Source: Bog-756 sp963727955 (GTDB lineage: Bacteria; Actinomycetota; Acidimicrobiia; Acidimicrobiales; RAAP-2). From it: DNA of 64,000 bases. Location: assembly GCA_963727955.1 (NCBI GenBank), contig CAVSII010000001.1, forward strand, positions 558,001-622,000, read 5' to 3'. Below, one piece after another: positions 24,348 through 32,919 of this stretch. Within the stretch, counting starts at the first letter, position 1. Each line of letters opens with the position of its first letter. The position numbers were made by a program, and so were the translations under genes. Under the pieces are notes generated by a model. It was not told the origin of the DNA. It did no database searches and saw only the letters and a list, made by a program, of their open reading frames with translations.

Positions 24348-25594
24348 CGCTGGCTTACGGCGTCGAAGGCCTGGCCGTGGAAGTGCCGGACGATGCGGTG
24401 GTTGTCGAACCCCGGGAACCGGTGGCCCTGGTGGACGAGGCGGGGGCGGTACGGGAAGCGCTGCGGTCGCCGGTGACCGGTCCGCCACTCGGGGAGCGCA
24501 TCGGGCCCGATGACCGGGTGGTGGTGGTCTTTCCCGACATCACCCGCCCGATGCCCAACACCACCGTCCTGCCCCCGTTGCTGGCCGAGCTCGAGCGGGC
24601 CGGGGCCGGGCCCGAGCGGGTGACCCTCCTGTGCGCCACCGGTACCCACCGGGCGGCCACCGCCCAGGAGATGACCGAGCTGGTGGGCGCCGAGGTCGCC
24701 GCTCGCTACCGGATCCACGACCACCGGGCCGACGACCCGGGCCACGTGAAGGTGGGCGAGGTGGACGGCACCGCCGTGCTCCTCGATCGGCACTACGTGG
24801 AGGCCGACGTGCGCATCCTGACCGGGTTCGTAGAGCCGCACTTCTTCGCCGGATGGAGCGGCGGGCCCAAGGGAACCTGCCCCGGACTGGCCGCCACCTC
24901 CACCATTCTCGAGGCCCACAGCCCGGCCCGGCTGGCCGATCCCCGGTCCACCTGGATGGTCACCGAGGGCAATCCGGTCCACCAATTCGTGCGGGCCGCC
25001 ACCGACCTGTGTCCGCCCGACCTGTCGGTGGATGTGACCATCGACAGCCGGCGCCGGCTGACCGGGGTCTTCGTGGGCCCATTGTCCGATGGACATCGCG
25101 CCGCCTGCACCTTCGCCGCCCGGACGGTGACCCAGGAGGTGGGGGGCCGTTTCGACGTGGTGCTCGCCACCAACGGTGGCCATCCGCTCGATCGGAATCT
25201 GTACCAGGCGGTGAAGGGCATGGCCGCCGCCGAGCGGGTGGTGGCCGACGGCGGTGTCATCGTGCTGGCCGCGGCCTGTCCCGACGGCCTGCCCGACGAT
25301 GGGGCGTTCGCCCGCATCCTCCAACGGGCCTCGAGTGCCGACCAGTTGGTCCACCCCCGGGGGCCGGGGGAGCTCGACGGCTGGCAGACCCAGGTCCTGG
25401 GGCGGGTGTTGACCCGGGCCGAGGTCTGGGTGCACTCGGCGGGACTGTCGGACGCCGCCGTGCGTTCGGGTCTGATGACGCCGGTGGGCGACCTGGCCAC
25501 CGCGGTGGGCGAGGCGTTGACCGGTCGCGGTCCCCGGGCCCGGTTGTGCGTGCTGCCCCGGGGTCCCCTCACCGTGGCCACCCCGACGGCGTGA
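24338..25594 (+). CDS. LarA-type nickel-pincer racemase/epimerase
   Basis: Protein of 418 residues in the lactate racemase LarA family, which racemises or epimerises 2-hydroxy acids with a covalently attached nickel-pincer nucleotide. The known key residues have counterparts: DDRVVVVFPDITRP near residue 60, the histidine of GTHR, the histidine and cofactor-bearing lysine of EPHFFAGWSGGPKG and the histidine of ILEAHSP. The cofactor-making LarB, LarC and LarE genes are not in the window. GTG 24338 has GGAGG 5 nt before it; GTG 24344 would give a clean GTGA overlap with the kinase. Last gene of the sugar operon, so a sugar-acid epimerase role is more likely than lactate racemase. Confidence 0.88.
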   Translation: MRVTLAYGVEGLAVEVPDDAVVVEPREPVALVDEAGAVREALRSPVTGPPLGERIGPDDRVVVVFPDITRPMPNTTVLPPLLAELERAGAGPERVTLLCATGTHRAATAQEMTELVGAEVAARYRIHDHRADDPGHVKVGEVDGTAVLLDRHYVEADVRILTGFVEPHFFAGWSGGPKGTCPGLAATSTILEAHSPARLADPRSTWMVTEGNPVHQFVRAATDLCPPDLSVDVTIDSRRRLTGVFVGPLSDGHRAACTFAARTVTQEVGGRFDVVLATNGGHPLDRNLYQAVKGMAAAERVVADGGVIVLAAACPDGLPDDGAFARILQRASSADQLVHPRGPGELDGWQTQVLGRVLTRAEVWVHSAGLSDAAVRSGLMTPVGDLATAVGEALTGRGPRARLCVLPRGPLTVATPTA

Positions 25595-25662
25595 ACGAGC
25601 CGACGGAACGGCGTGCATCGACGATGTGTCCCGAACGATCGATTGGATAGTGTGGGGCCTCC

Positions 25663-27867
25663 ATGCCCGACCAGGTGCTGTTCGACTTCGCCGTCCCCGA
25701 TGAGCTGTTGCAGGAGGCGGTGGCCAAAAGCCGTGATCCCGAAGTCATCGCCGACCTCGCCGTCATGCCCGGCACCGGGGAAGGGAAGCCGCCGGCGCTA
25801 GTCGGGATCCTCCGGCAGAACGGCTTCGCTCCGCTGATCCTCCTCACCTTGGCCGCGCTGGTGCCCGGGAGCTTCGGCAACGGCATCGCTCTCATCGGGA
25901 CCAACCTCGAGCACTCCTTCCACATCCATGACGCCGCCCTCGGGGCGGTGACCTTCGTGGCCGCCGTGGCCCAGTTGCTGTGGGCCGTTCCGCTGGCCCT
26001 GTGGGCCGACCGCGGCAGCCGCAAGGTGGTCGCCGCCGTGGCCCTCCTGGTCTTTTCGGTGTTCGCCCCGCTGATGGCTCTGGCCCCCAACGTCTGGGCC
26101 TTCACCTTCACCTACCTCATCGCCTCCGTCGGATTCGGGGTCAACAACACCGTCCACAATTCCTATCTCTCCGACCAGTACCCGACCGAGGGCCGCGGTC
26201 GGGTCTTCAGCTGGCACAACCTCTCGGACCCCCTGTCCCAGACAGTGGGCATCCTGATCTTCGGTCTGGTGGTCACCGTGGGCCACAACTGGCGCTGGGG
26301 CATGCTCGTGGCCCTGGCCGGCATCCCCATCGGGCTGGCCCTGTTCACCCTGCACGAGCCGGACAAGGGCGAAAACGAGGCCAGTCACATCCTGCGGTCC
26401 TCGGGGATGGACCTCCACACCCAGCAGGGGGACGCCCCCCGGGTGCTCCTGGGCTCGGCCATCACCCGCCTGTTGCGCATCCGATCCATCTACTTCGAAC
26501 TGGTGGCGGTGGCCATCCTGGGCTTTGCCGGCACGGCCGCACCGCTGTTCGGCAACCTGTACTTCGTCCGGACCTGGCACCTGGACACCGCCTCGCGCAG
26601 CGAGGTCTACTCCATCATCGGCCTGGCCGCCTTCTTGGGGCTGCCCGTGGCCTACGTGCTGGGGGACAGGTTCTTCCGCAAGGCCCCCGAGCGACCTCTG
26701 GTCATCGCCGGCTTCTGCATCATCGCCTACGGGGGTCTCTACGTCGCCTCCCTCTACATGCCCAAGCTGTGGTTGGTGGTGCTGTTCCAGTTCCTGGCCA
26801 ACGCTTCGGTCTCCCCCCTGGCCATCTGTATCTTCCTCACCCTGGCGGCCACCGCCCCTCCGGAGATGCGCACCATCTGCTTCGCCATGTTCGGGGTCTA
26901 TTCACTGGTCTTCGGCGGCTTCACCGGGGCGGTCGTCCTCGGTGCCATCAGCGACGCCGTCGGCTACCTGCACGGCCCCACCGTGGCCCTCACCCTCATC
27001 GGGCCGGTGTGCGCCATAGGCGGGATCCTGCTGTTCATCGGGTCCCGCCACGTCAAACGGGACATCACTCTGGTCATCGAAGACGTCCTCGAGCGCTACG
27101 CCGAGGGCCAGCGCCGCCAGGCCGGCGGGGCGGTGCCCGCCCTCCAGGTCCACAACCTCGACTTCTATTACGGGACCAACCAGGTCCTGTTCGACATCAA
27201 CCTGGATATCCACCAGGGCGAGATGGTGGCCCTGTTGGGCACCAACGGCGCCGGCAAGTCGACCTTGCTGCGGGCCGTGTCCGGTCTCGATCATCCCCAC
27301 CGCGGGGTCATCCGCATCTTCGGGGTCAACTGCACCTACCTCGAACCCGAGCAGATCATCGACCAGAACGTGGGCCTGCTGGTCGGGGGCAAGATGACCT
27401 TTCCCGGGCTCACCGTGCGGGACAACCTGCGGATCGGCGCCACCTCGTTGCGGGGGAAGGGAACCCAGGCCCGGTCGGCTCTCGACGGGGCCGTCGACCA
27501 GTTCCCCGAGCTGGCCGGGCGCCTCGACCAGCACGCCGGCACCCTGTCGGGCGGCGAACAGCAGATGCTGGCTCTGGCCCGGGTCATGATGACCCAGCCG
27601 AAGCTTCTGCTCATCGACGAGCTGGCTCTCGGTCTGGCCCCCAAGGCCGTCGACCGGCTGATGGCCATCGTGCGTGAGGTCAACGCTCAGGGGACCACGG
27701 TGATCCTGGTCGAACAGAGCGTGAACCGAGCCATGAGCCTGGCCGAAAGAGCCATCTTCATCGAGCGCGGCGAAGTTCGGTTCGACGGGCTCACCGTCGA
27801 TCTGCTCGAGAGGACCGACCTCCTTCGTCCGGTGTTCCTCGGAGCAGCCGTGACCGGGCTCGGCTAG
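25663..27867 (+). CDS. MFS transporter fused to a LivF-type ABC ATPase
   Basis: Unusual 734-residue fusion. Residues about 50-465 form a major facilitator carrier: many hydrophobic helices and the inter-helix motif WADRGSRK after helix 2. Residues about 485-734 are a complete ABC ATPase of the LivF kind: Walker A GTNGAGKST (526-534), signature LSGGEQQM (near 628), Walker B LLLIDELALGLAP and ILVEQSVNRA, where LivF normally has VEQN. The D-loop reads DELALGL rather than the common DEPSLGL. An N-terminal tail of about 50 residues precedes the first helix. It is the first gene of the Liv-type operon, so the ATPase half would pair with LivG on the fused LivHM permease. Possible GATAGT -10 box at 25646-25651. 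The MFS part could be structural, a second carrier or regulatory. Confidence 0.9.
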   Translation: MPDQVLFDFAVPDELLQEAVAKSRDPEVIADLAVMPGTGEGKPPALVGILRQNGFAPLILLTLAALVPGSFGNGIALIGTNLEHSFHIHDAALGAVTFVAAVAQLLWAVPLALWADRGSRKVVAAVALLVFSVFAPLMALAPNVWAFTFTYLIASVGFGVNNTVHNSYLSDQYPTEGRGRVFSWHNLSDPLSQTVGILIFGLVVTVGHNWRWGMLVALAGIPIGLALFTLHEPDKGENEASHILRSSGMDLHTQQGDAPRVLLGSAITRLLRIRSIYFELVAVAILGFAGTAAPLFGNLYFVRTWHLDTASRSEVYSIIGLAAFLGLPVAYVLGDRFFRKAPERPLVIAGFCIIAYGGLYVASLYMPKLWLVVLFQFLANASVSPLAICIFLTLAATAPPEMRTICFAMFGVYSLVFGGFTGAVVLGAISDAVGYLHGPTVALTLIGPVCAIGGILLFIGSRHVKRDITLVIEDVLERYAEGQRRQAGGAVPALQVHNLDFYYGTNQVLFDINLDIHQGEMVALLGTNGAGKSTLLRAVSGLDHPHRGVIRIFGVNCTYLEPEQIIDQNVGLLVGGKMTFPGLTVRDNLRIGATSLRGKGTQARSALDGAVDQFPELAGRLDQHAGTLSGGEQQMLALARVMMTQPKLLLIDELALGLAPKAVDRLMAIVREVNAQGTTVILVEQSVNRAMSLAERAIFIERGEVRFDGLTVDLLERTDLLRPVFLGAAVTGLG

Positions 27868-27876
27868 CGGAACGCC

Positions 27877-29871
27877 GTGTCCGTACCCAGCTTTGTTCTG
27901 GTCCAAGGGATCATCACCGGCCTCGGCTACGGGCTGTTGGCCATGGGTCTGGTGCTCATCTACCGGACCAATCGGGTGCTCAACTTCGCCCAGGGCCAGT
28001 TGGGGGTGGTGGCGGCCGTCTTTTTGGTCAAGTGCTTCTACAATTTCGGCTTCAACTACTGGTTCGCCCTGGCCCTGGCCCTGGCTCTGGCAGCAGCGGT
28101 GGGCGCCCTGAGCGAACTGCTGCTCCGCCGGCTGTTCGACCGTCCCAGGGTGCTGGTCATGGTGGCCACCATCGGCTTGAGCCAGGTGCTGTTCGTCTTC
28201 ACCGCTCTCCCCTTCATCCGGCCCTCCAACCTGTACAAGGCCTTCCCGGTGCCCATCAGCACCTCCTTCAGCATCGGTACCTACCTGTTCACACCGGGTC
28301 AGGTGCTGACCCTGATCGTGGCCCCGCTGGTGGCCATCGCCCTGGCCGTCTTCGTCAAGTGGTCTCGTTGGGGACTGGCGATGAGGGCCATGGCCGAAAA
28401 CGCCGATTCGGCCCGGCTGTCGGGGGTCTGGGTCCGGCGCACCTCGACGGTGGCCTGGACGGTGGCCGGCATCCTCTCCGCCTTCACCGCCATACTGGCC
28501 TCGCCGGGACAGACGTCGTCGCTGACCCAGGTGCTCAGTCCCGAGCTCCTCTTGCTGGCCCTCACCGCAGGCATGGTCGGCGCCATGGTCAACCTGACGG
28601 TGGCCTTCGTGGCCGCCATCGGCATCGGGGTCATCCAGGAGATCCTGGTGTGGAACCTCAACAGCACCTCCCAGGTCGACCTCATCCTCTTCGCTCTGGT
28701 GATGGTGGTGCTGCTGGTACGGATCGCCTCCCTCCAGACCGGCAACCGCCGAGAGGAACGGTCCAACTGGCTCGAAGGCACCCGCACCCAGATGCGCAAC
28801 GACAGTCCCCTCCGGCGCAAGGTTGGAGGGGTCGGCGTGGGTGCGGCCCTGGTGGTGGCCGTTCTTTTGCCCTTGGTCATCAGCGTTGGCAACTCGTTCC
28901 TCTTCTCGCAGATCTGCATCTACGCCGTCATCGCCCTGTCACTCACCGTCCTCACCGGTTGGGCCGGTCAGGTCTCGCTGGGCCAGTTCGGGTTGGTGGC
29001 CATCGGGGCCCTGCTGGCCTCACACCTGGAGACCAGCGTCAACTTCATTCCCCTCATGCTGCTGGCCGGGGCGGTGACCGCGGTCATCGCCGTGCTGGTC
29101 GGTCTGCCGGCTCTGCGGGTGCGTGGTCTCTATCTGGCCGTCAGCACTCTCGCCTTCGGCCTGTGGTTCATGGGGGCGGTGCTGGGCAGCCCGTGCTGGT
29201 CGCTGCCGTGGGTGCACAAGGAGCTGTGCACCGGACTGCCCAATCCCCAGTCCACTCTGCTGTCGGCGCCGAGCTTCCTCGGGATCGGCCTGTCGTCGGC
29301 CCGGGCCTTCGCCTGGTTCTCACTGGGGCTGCTGGTGGTGTCCATCGTCATCGTGCAGCTGTGGCGGGACCGGGGGGTGGCCCGGCGCCTGATCGCCGTG
29401 CGCGACAACGAGACGGGGGCCGGGGCCATGGGCATACCCCTGGCCCGCACCAAGCTGCTGGCCTTCGCCCTCTCCGGTTTCATGGCCGGCTACGCCGGTG
29501 TCTGTCTGGCCTTCGCCACCGGACGCATCTCGACCGCCACCTTCGACCCCACCTACTCCATCCTGGTCGTCTCGATGGTGGTCATCGGAGGGCTGGGCTC
29601 CATCGACGGAGCCGTCCTCGGGGCCATCTACCTGGTGGGGTTGCCGGCCATCTTCGGGACGACCTCGACCATTCAGTTCCTGACCAGCGGACTGGGCCTG
29701 CTGGCCTTCATCCTCTATCTCCCGGGAGGTCTGTCCGAGCTCCTGCACCGGCTCGGTGACGTGGCCACCATGGGCGTCGAGCGACTGAGGCGACACCCGG
29801 AGGACCCGCCGCCGGCGACAGCCCCTGTCGACCTCCCCCTCGCGCCCGTGGCCAAGGAGGTGGCCGGGTGA
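27877..29871 (+). CDS. LivH-LivM fused branched-chain-type ABC permease
   Basis: Membrane protein of 664 residues in which the two HAAT permease subunits are one chain. The LivH half (residues 1-290) has GLGYGLLAMGLVLIYR and NFAQGQLGVVAAVF; the LivM half (310-640) has LTVLTGWAGQVSLGQFGLVAIGA and the cytoplasmic coupling block RRLIAVRDNETGAGAMGI, followed by VVIGGLGSIDGAVLGA. These pass amino acids, amides or small acids. GTG 27877 lies 9 nt after the previous stop. The fused layout is seen in other actinobacteria (from general knowledge). Ends in a GTGA overlap with LivG. Confidence 0.93.
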   Translation: MSVPSFVLVQGIITGLGYGLLAMGLVLIYRTNRVLNFAQGQLGVVAAVFLVKCFYNFGFNYWFALALALALAAAVGALSELLLRRLFDRPRVLVMVATIGLSQVLFVFTALPFIRPSNLYKAFPVPISTSFSIGTYLFTPGQVLTLIVAPLVAIALAVFVKWSRWGLAMRAMAENADSARLSGVWVRRTSTVAWTVAGILSAFTAILASPGQTSSLTQVLSPELLLLALTAGMVGAMVNLTVAFVAAIGIGVIQEILVWNLNSTSQVDLILFALVMVVLLVRIASLQTGNRREERSNWLEGTRTQMRNDSPLRRKVGGVGVGAALVVAVLLPLVISVGNSFLFSQICIYAVIALSLTVLTGWAGQVSLGQFGLVAIGALLASHLETSVNFIPLMLLAGAVTAVIAVLVGLPALRVRGLYLAVSTLAFGLWFMGAVLGSPCWSLPWVHKELCTGLPNPQSTLLSAPSFLGIGLSSARAFAWFSLGLLVVSIVIVQLWRDRGVARRLIAVRDNETGAGAMGIPLARTKLLAFALSGFMAGYAGVCLAFATGRISTATFDPTYSILVVSMVVIGGLGSIDGAVLGAIYLVGLPAIFGTTSTIQFLTSGLGLLAFILYLPGGLSELLHRLGDVATMGVERLRRHPEDPPPATAPVDLPLAPVAKEVAG

Positions 29872-30779
29872 GCCCGGCCGACGGCACCGGAGCCGGGGCC
29901 ACCGCCGGTGGACCGGGGGCCGGCCCGGCCCGCCTGGACATGGAGGAGGTCAGCGTCTCGTTCGGCGGGGTCCGCGCCGTCGACGGCGCCGCCCTGTCGG
30001 CCGAACCAGGGGCCATCGTCGGGCTGATCGGGCCCAACGGGTCGGGGAAGACGACGATGCTCGATGTCATCTCCGGCCTGGTCACCCCGCAGCGCGGCTC
30101 GGTGCTGCTGGACGGGGAGAGCCTGGTCGAGTACCTGCCCGAGGAGCGGGGCAGCCTGGGCATCGTCCGCTCTTTCCAGGACTGCCGTCTGTTTCCCGAG
30201 CTCAGTGTCGAAGAGGTGTTGTGGTTGACCCAGGACGCCCGGCGGCCGGTGGGCGTCCTCTCCTCGACCCTGCAGATGCCCTGGGCCCGCCGCACCGAAC
30301 GGAACAAGCGGGCGGCGGCCGACGACGTCATCCGCTCGTTCGGGATCGAGAGGTTCCGACGTCACCCGATAGCCCAGCTGTCGACCGGGACCCGGCGGGT
30401 GGTCGATCTGGCCTCCATCGTCCTGGCCCGTCCCCGGCTGCTCCTCCTGGACGAGCCCACCGCCGGCATCGCCCAGCGGGAGGCGGAGGCATTCGTCCCC
30501 CTGCTCAAGCGGCTCCACCAGCTGGCCGACACCACCATCGTCCTCGTCGAGCACGATGTCCCCCTGGTCTTCGCCCTGTGCACCAAGGTGGTGATGATGG
30601 AGACGGGACGGATCGTGTCGGTCGGGACCCCCGACGAGGTGCGACGGGATCCGCGGGCGCTGGCTGCCTACCTGGGGGCCAGCGAGGAGGCTCTGGCCGT
30701 TTCCGGAGCGGTGGCCCCGTCGGCCCCGTCCACCCCGGCCCAAACGGACGGCACGTCGGCCTCGGTCCCCGAGCCCTGA
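29868..30779 (+). CDS. LivG-type ABC transporter ATPase
   Basis: ATPase of 303 residues, partner of the fused LivHM permease and, by inference, of the MFS-LivF fusion. Walker A GPNGSGKTTM (near residue 55), Q-loop in IVRSFQDCRLFPELSVEE, Walker B LLLLDEPTAGIAQRE and switch histidine in VLVEHDVPLVFALC are present. The signature is LSTGTRRVVDLA, where LivG proteins usually have LSYGQQRRLE, a known actinobacterial variant style. A Pro/Ala-rich tail closes the chain. Its GTG start overlaps the permease stop. Convergent with the TauD-like gene with a gap of only 10 bp. Confidence 0.93.
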   Translation: MSPADGTGAGATAGGPGAGPARLDMEEVSVSFGGVRAVDGAALSAEPGAIVGLIGPNGSGKTTMLDVISGLVTPQRGSVLLDGESLVEYLPEERGSLGIVRSFQDCRLFPELSVEEVLWLTQDARRPVGVLSSTLQMPWARRTERNKRAAADDVIRSFGIERFRRHPIAQLSTGTRRVVDLASIVLARPRLLLLDEPTAGIAQREAEAFVPLLKRLHQLADTTIVLVEHDVPLVFALCTKVVMMETGRIVSVGTPDEVRRDPRALAAYLGASEEALAVSGAVAPSAPSTPAQTDGTSASVPEP

Positions 30780-30789
30780 ACTGACGGCC

Positions 30790-31641
30790 TCAGCGCCGGG
30801 GCATGGCCGGCCCGTAGGGGACGTCGCCCCGGAGGGTGACCCGGTGGGCGATGCGGGTGGCGTCGCCATAGTCGTCGATGGCGTAGTGGAGTGTGGCCCG
30901 GTTGTCCCAGAAGGCCACCGATCCGGGTCGCCAACGGAACCGGCAGGTCAGCTCCGGTTGCTGGCAGTGGCGGTACAGCATGTCGAGGACGGCGTTGCTC
31001 TCGTTCTTCGACAGCCCGAGGATGGTCTGGGTGAATTGCGGATTGACGAAGAGTCCGTTGCGTCCGTTCTCGGGGTGGGTGCGCACCACCGGATGGATGG
31101 CCGGCCGCAGCTTCTCGTAGAACTCGCCCTGCCATTCGTAGCCTCCCCGGTCGTCGACGTCGGCGGCGAACCAGGGATCGAAATGGATGGCCACCAGGGT
31201 GTCGCACATGGCCCGCACCGGATCGGCCAGCCGGTCATAGGCATCCTGCAGGCTGGCCCAGGTGGTGTCCCCCCCGAAGTCGGGACACTCGAGCATGTAG
31301 AGGATGGACCCGAAGGCCGGTTGCTGGAGGAAGGTGATGTCGGTGTGCCACCAGTTGGCCCGGTCGACGCTCCCGTCGATGGCCAGCACGTCGGGGTGCT
31401 CAGCCAGAGGTGTGATGACCGGATGGCCCTCGGTGACCGTGCCGAACTGGGCGGCGAAGTCGGCCTGTTGGGTCGGGGTGAGATCCTGGTCGCGGAAGAA
31501 GATCACGTGGTGGGTGTTGAGAGCGGCCCGCACCTGGGCGATGGTCGGCTCGCTGAGTGGGTGCGAGAGGTCGAGCCCACCGATCTCCGCGCCGATGATG
31601 GGCGAGAGCGGACGGATGTCCAACTCGGTGGCGACGGTCAC
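30790..31641 (-). CDS. TauD/TfdA-family Fe(II)/2-oxoglutarate dioxygenase
   Basis: Dioxygenase of 283 residues. The iron-binding HxD is in NWWHTDITF (near residue 98), the distal histidine in ATLHYAIDDYG (near 255) and the 2-oxoglutarate arginine in RIAHRVTLRGD (near 269); VIFFRDQDLT is the typical early strand. Members cleave taurine, alkyl sulfates, phenoxyacetates and related molecules. The protein is closest in pattern to actinobacterial TauD-like alkylsulfatase/taurine dioxygenases, but no sulfonate transporter is adjacent. Start is GTG 31641 with GGAG 9 nt before. A perfect tandem pair of CCCCAGTGTG/C lies upstream (31658-31677). Confidence 0.9.
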   Translation of the reverse strand: MTVATELDIRPLSPIIGAEIGGLDLSHPLSEPTIAQVRAALNTHHVIFFRDQDLTPTQQADFAAQFGTVTEGHPVITPLAEHPDVLAIDGSVDRANWWHTDITFLQQPAFGSILYMLECPDFGGDTTWASLQDAYDRLADPVRAMCDTLVAIHFDPWFAADVDDRGGYEWQGEFYEKLRPAIHPVVRTHPENGRNGLFVNPQFTQTILGLSKNESNAVLDMLYRHCQQPELTCRFRWRPGSVAFWDNRATLHYAIDDYGDATRIAHRVTLRGDVPYGPAMPRR

Positions 31642-31762
31642 AGCGGGTTCTCCATCACCCCAGTGTGCCCCAGTGTCCGATGAGGCTCAACCGGTGGCCG
31701 TGTGGCAACGTGGGTCACCGACGTCCGGGCCGAGTGGTCCGGCCCCTGGTGAGGGAGCCACC

Positions 31763-32803
31763 ATGACCGACAGCTTTTCCCCGCCGCGCAATTTCTCGCC
31801 CTGGTTCCAGGTGGTGAGCCGGCTGATGGCCACCTCCGAGGCCGACGGTCTGCCCGTGGGTGACCTGTCGGGATTCGACCAGTGGCGGGCCCGCTTCGAG
31901 GCCCGTCTCCAGAGCGCCCTGGCCCCGTGGCCGGTGCCGGTGCCGCTGAACCTCGAGGTCACCGACGAGACCGAGACCGACGACGACGGGTCCGCCCTGG
32001 GTTTCCGCCGCCAGAGGATCGTCTTCGACACCGAGGACACCATGTCGGTTCCCGCCTATCTGCTGATCCCCGACGGCCGCCAGACCCCGGGGACGGCCGT
32101 GTTGGCCGCCCACGGCCACGGTCCGGGCAAGTCCCGTGTGTGCGGGACCGAGCCGGGCGACCCGCCCGGGGATGACTACGCCGCCCAGCTGGCTCGTCGC
32201 GGCCATGTCGTGCTGGCCCCCGACCTTCGCTGCTTCGGCGAACGGGCGGACTGGAACCCGCCCGACCACTACGGCTGCGACACCAACCTGGTCCATCAAG
32301 TGATGGGGGGGTGGTCGCCCCTCACCCAGAACCTGTGGGATCTGGCCCGCGCCCTGGACGTGCTCGAGGCCCATCCCCTGGTCGACCCGGCGCGCATCGG
32401 CATGGTCGGCTTCTCCTACGGGGGGACGGTCACTCTGTTTCTGGCCGCCTGCGATGCCCGGGTGTCGGTGGCGGTGGTCAGCGGCTACTTCTCGTCCTGG
32501 GCCGAGTCGCACAAGGTCCCGTGGAACATGTGCGGCTCGCAGGTGCTCACGGGCATGTTGGGTCAGATGGAACATGCCGACCTGGCGGCGCTGGTGGCCC
32601 CCCGCCCTCTCCTGGTCCAGTCGGGCGACCAGGACATCCTGTTTCCGGTGGCCACCGCCGATGAGGCGCTGAGTCGGGTGCGCCCGGTGTACGACAGGTT
32701 CGGCGCCGGCGACCGCCTGGCCCACGACGTGTTCGCCGGCGAGCACCAGTGGAACGGTCCCGGGGCCTTTCCCTTTCTCGACCGCTGGCTCCCACCGTCA
32801 TGA
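31763..32803 (+). CDS. Alpha/beta hydrolase (dienelactone hydrolase/acetyl xylan esterase-like)
   Basis: Hydrolase of 346 residues. Nucleophile elbow GFSYGG (near residue 215), acid in SGDQDILFP (near 290) and histidine in GEHQWNG (near 330) make a full catalytic triad; the oxyanion region is AAHGHGPGKS. The long N-terminal part (about 95 residues with QRIVFDTEDTMSVPAYLLIP) is like abhydrolase_7/acetyl-xylan-esterase proteins. No signal peptide, so cytoplasmic. ATG 31763 has GAGGGAG upstream; the frame is open to 31304 on the opposite side of the TauD gene, which is shadow. Substrate is probably an ester of a sugar or small acid. Stand-alone gene. Confidence 0.85.
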   Translation: MTDSFSPPRNFSPWFQVVSRLMATSEADGLPVGDLSGFDQWRARFEARLQSALAPWPVPVPLNLEVTDETETDDDGSALGFRRQRIVFDTEDTMSVPAYLLIPDGRQTPGTAVLAAHGHGPGKSRVCGTEPGDPPGDDYAAQLARRGHVVLAPDLRCFGERADWNPPDHYGCDTNLVHQVMGGWSPLTQNLWDLARALDVLEAHPLVDPARIGMVGFSYGGTVTLFLAACDARVSVAVVSGYFSSWAESHKVPWNMCGSQVLTGMLGQMEHADLAALVAPRPLLVQSGDQDILFPVATADEALSRVRPVYDRFGAGDRLAHDVFAGEHQWNGPGAFPFLDRWLPPS

Positions 32804-32853
32804 CAGTGGCCAATCCGCCGTCCCGAGGGGGCGAGTCCTACCCGACCTGAGCG

Positions 32854-32878
32854 ACCAGTGGCTGGCCCCACCGCTGGT
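32854..32878. terminator. Hairpin between convergent hydrolase and NagB-like genes
   Basis: ACCAGTGG (32854-32861), 9-nt loop, CCGCTGGT (32871-32878): seven pairs plus one wobble. No U-tract. Position is right for a shared terminator. Confidence 0.35.
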
Positions 32879-32919
32879 GATGGCCGACGCGCCCTGGACG
32901 TGATCGCAGGAGACGCTCT

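Noticed and set aside
22833..25594. Long alternative frame joining the kinase 3' part to LarA (from 23567)
   Set aside because: The part before 24338 overlaps the FGGY kinase in another frame and is arginine-rich; LarA homology begins only after 24338.
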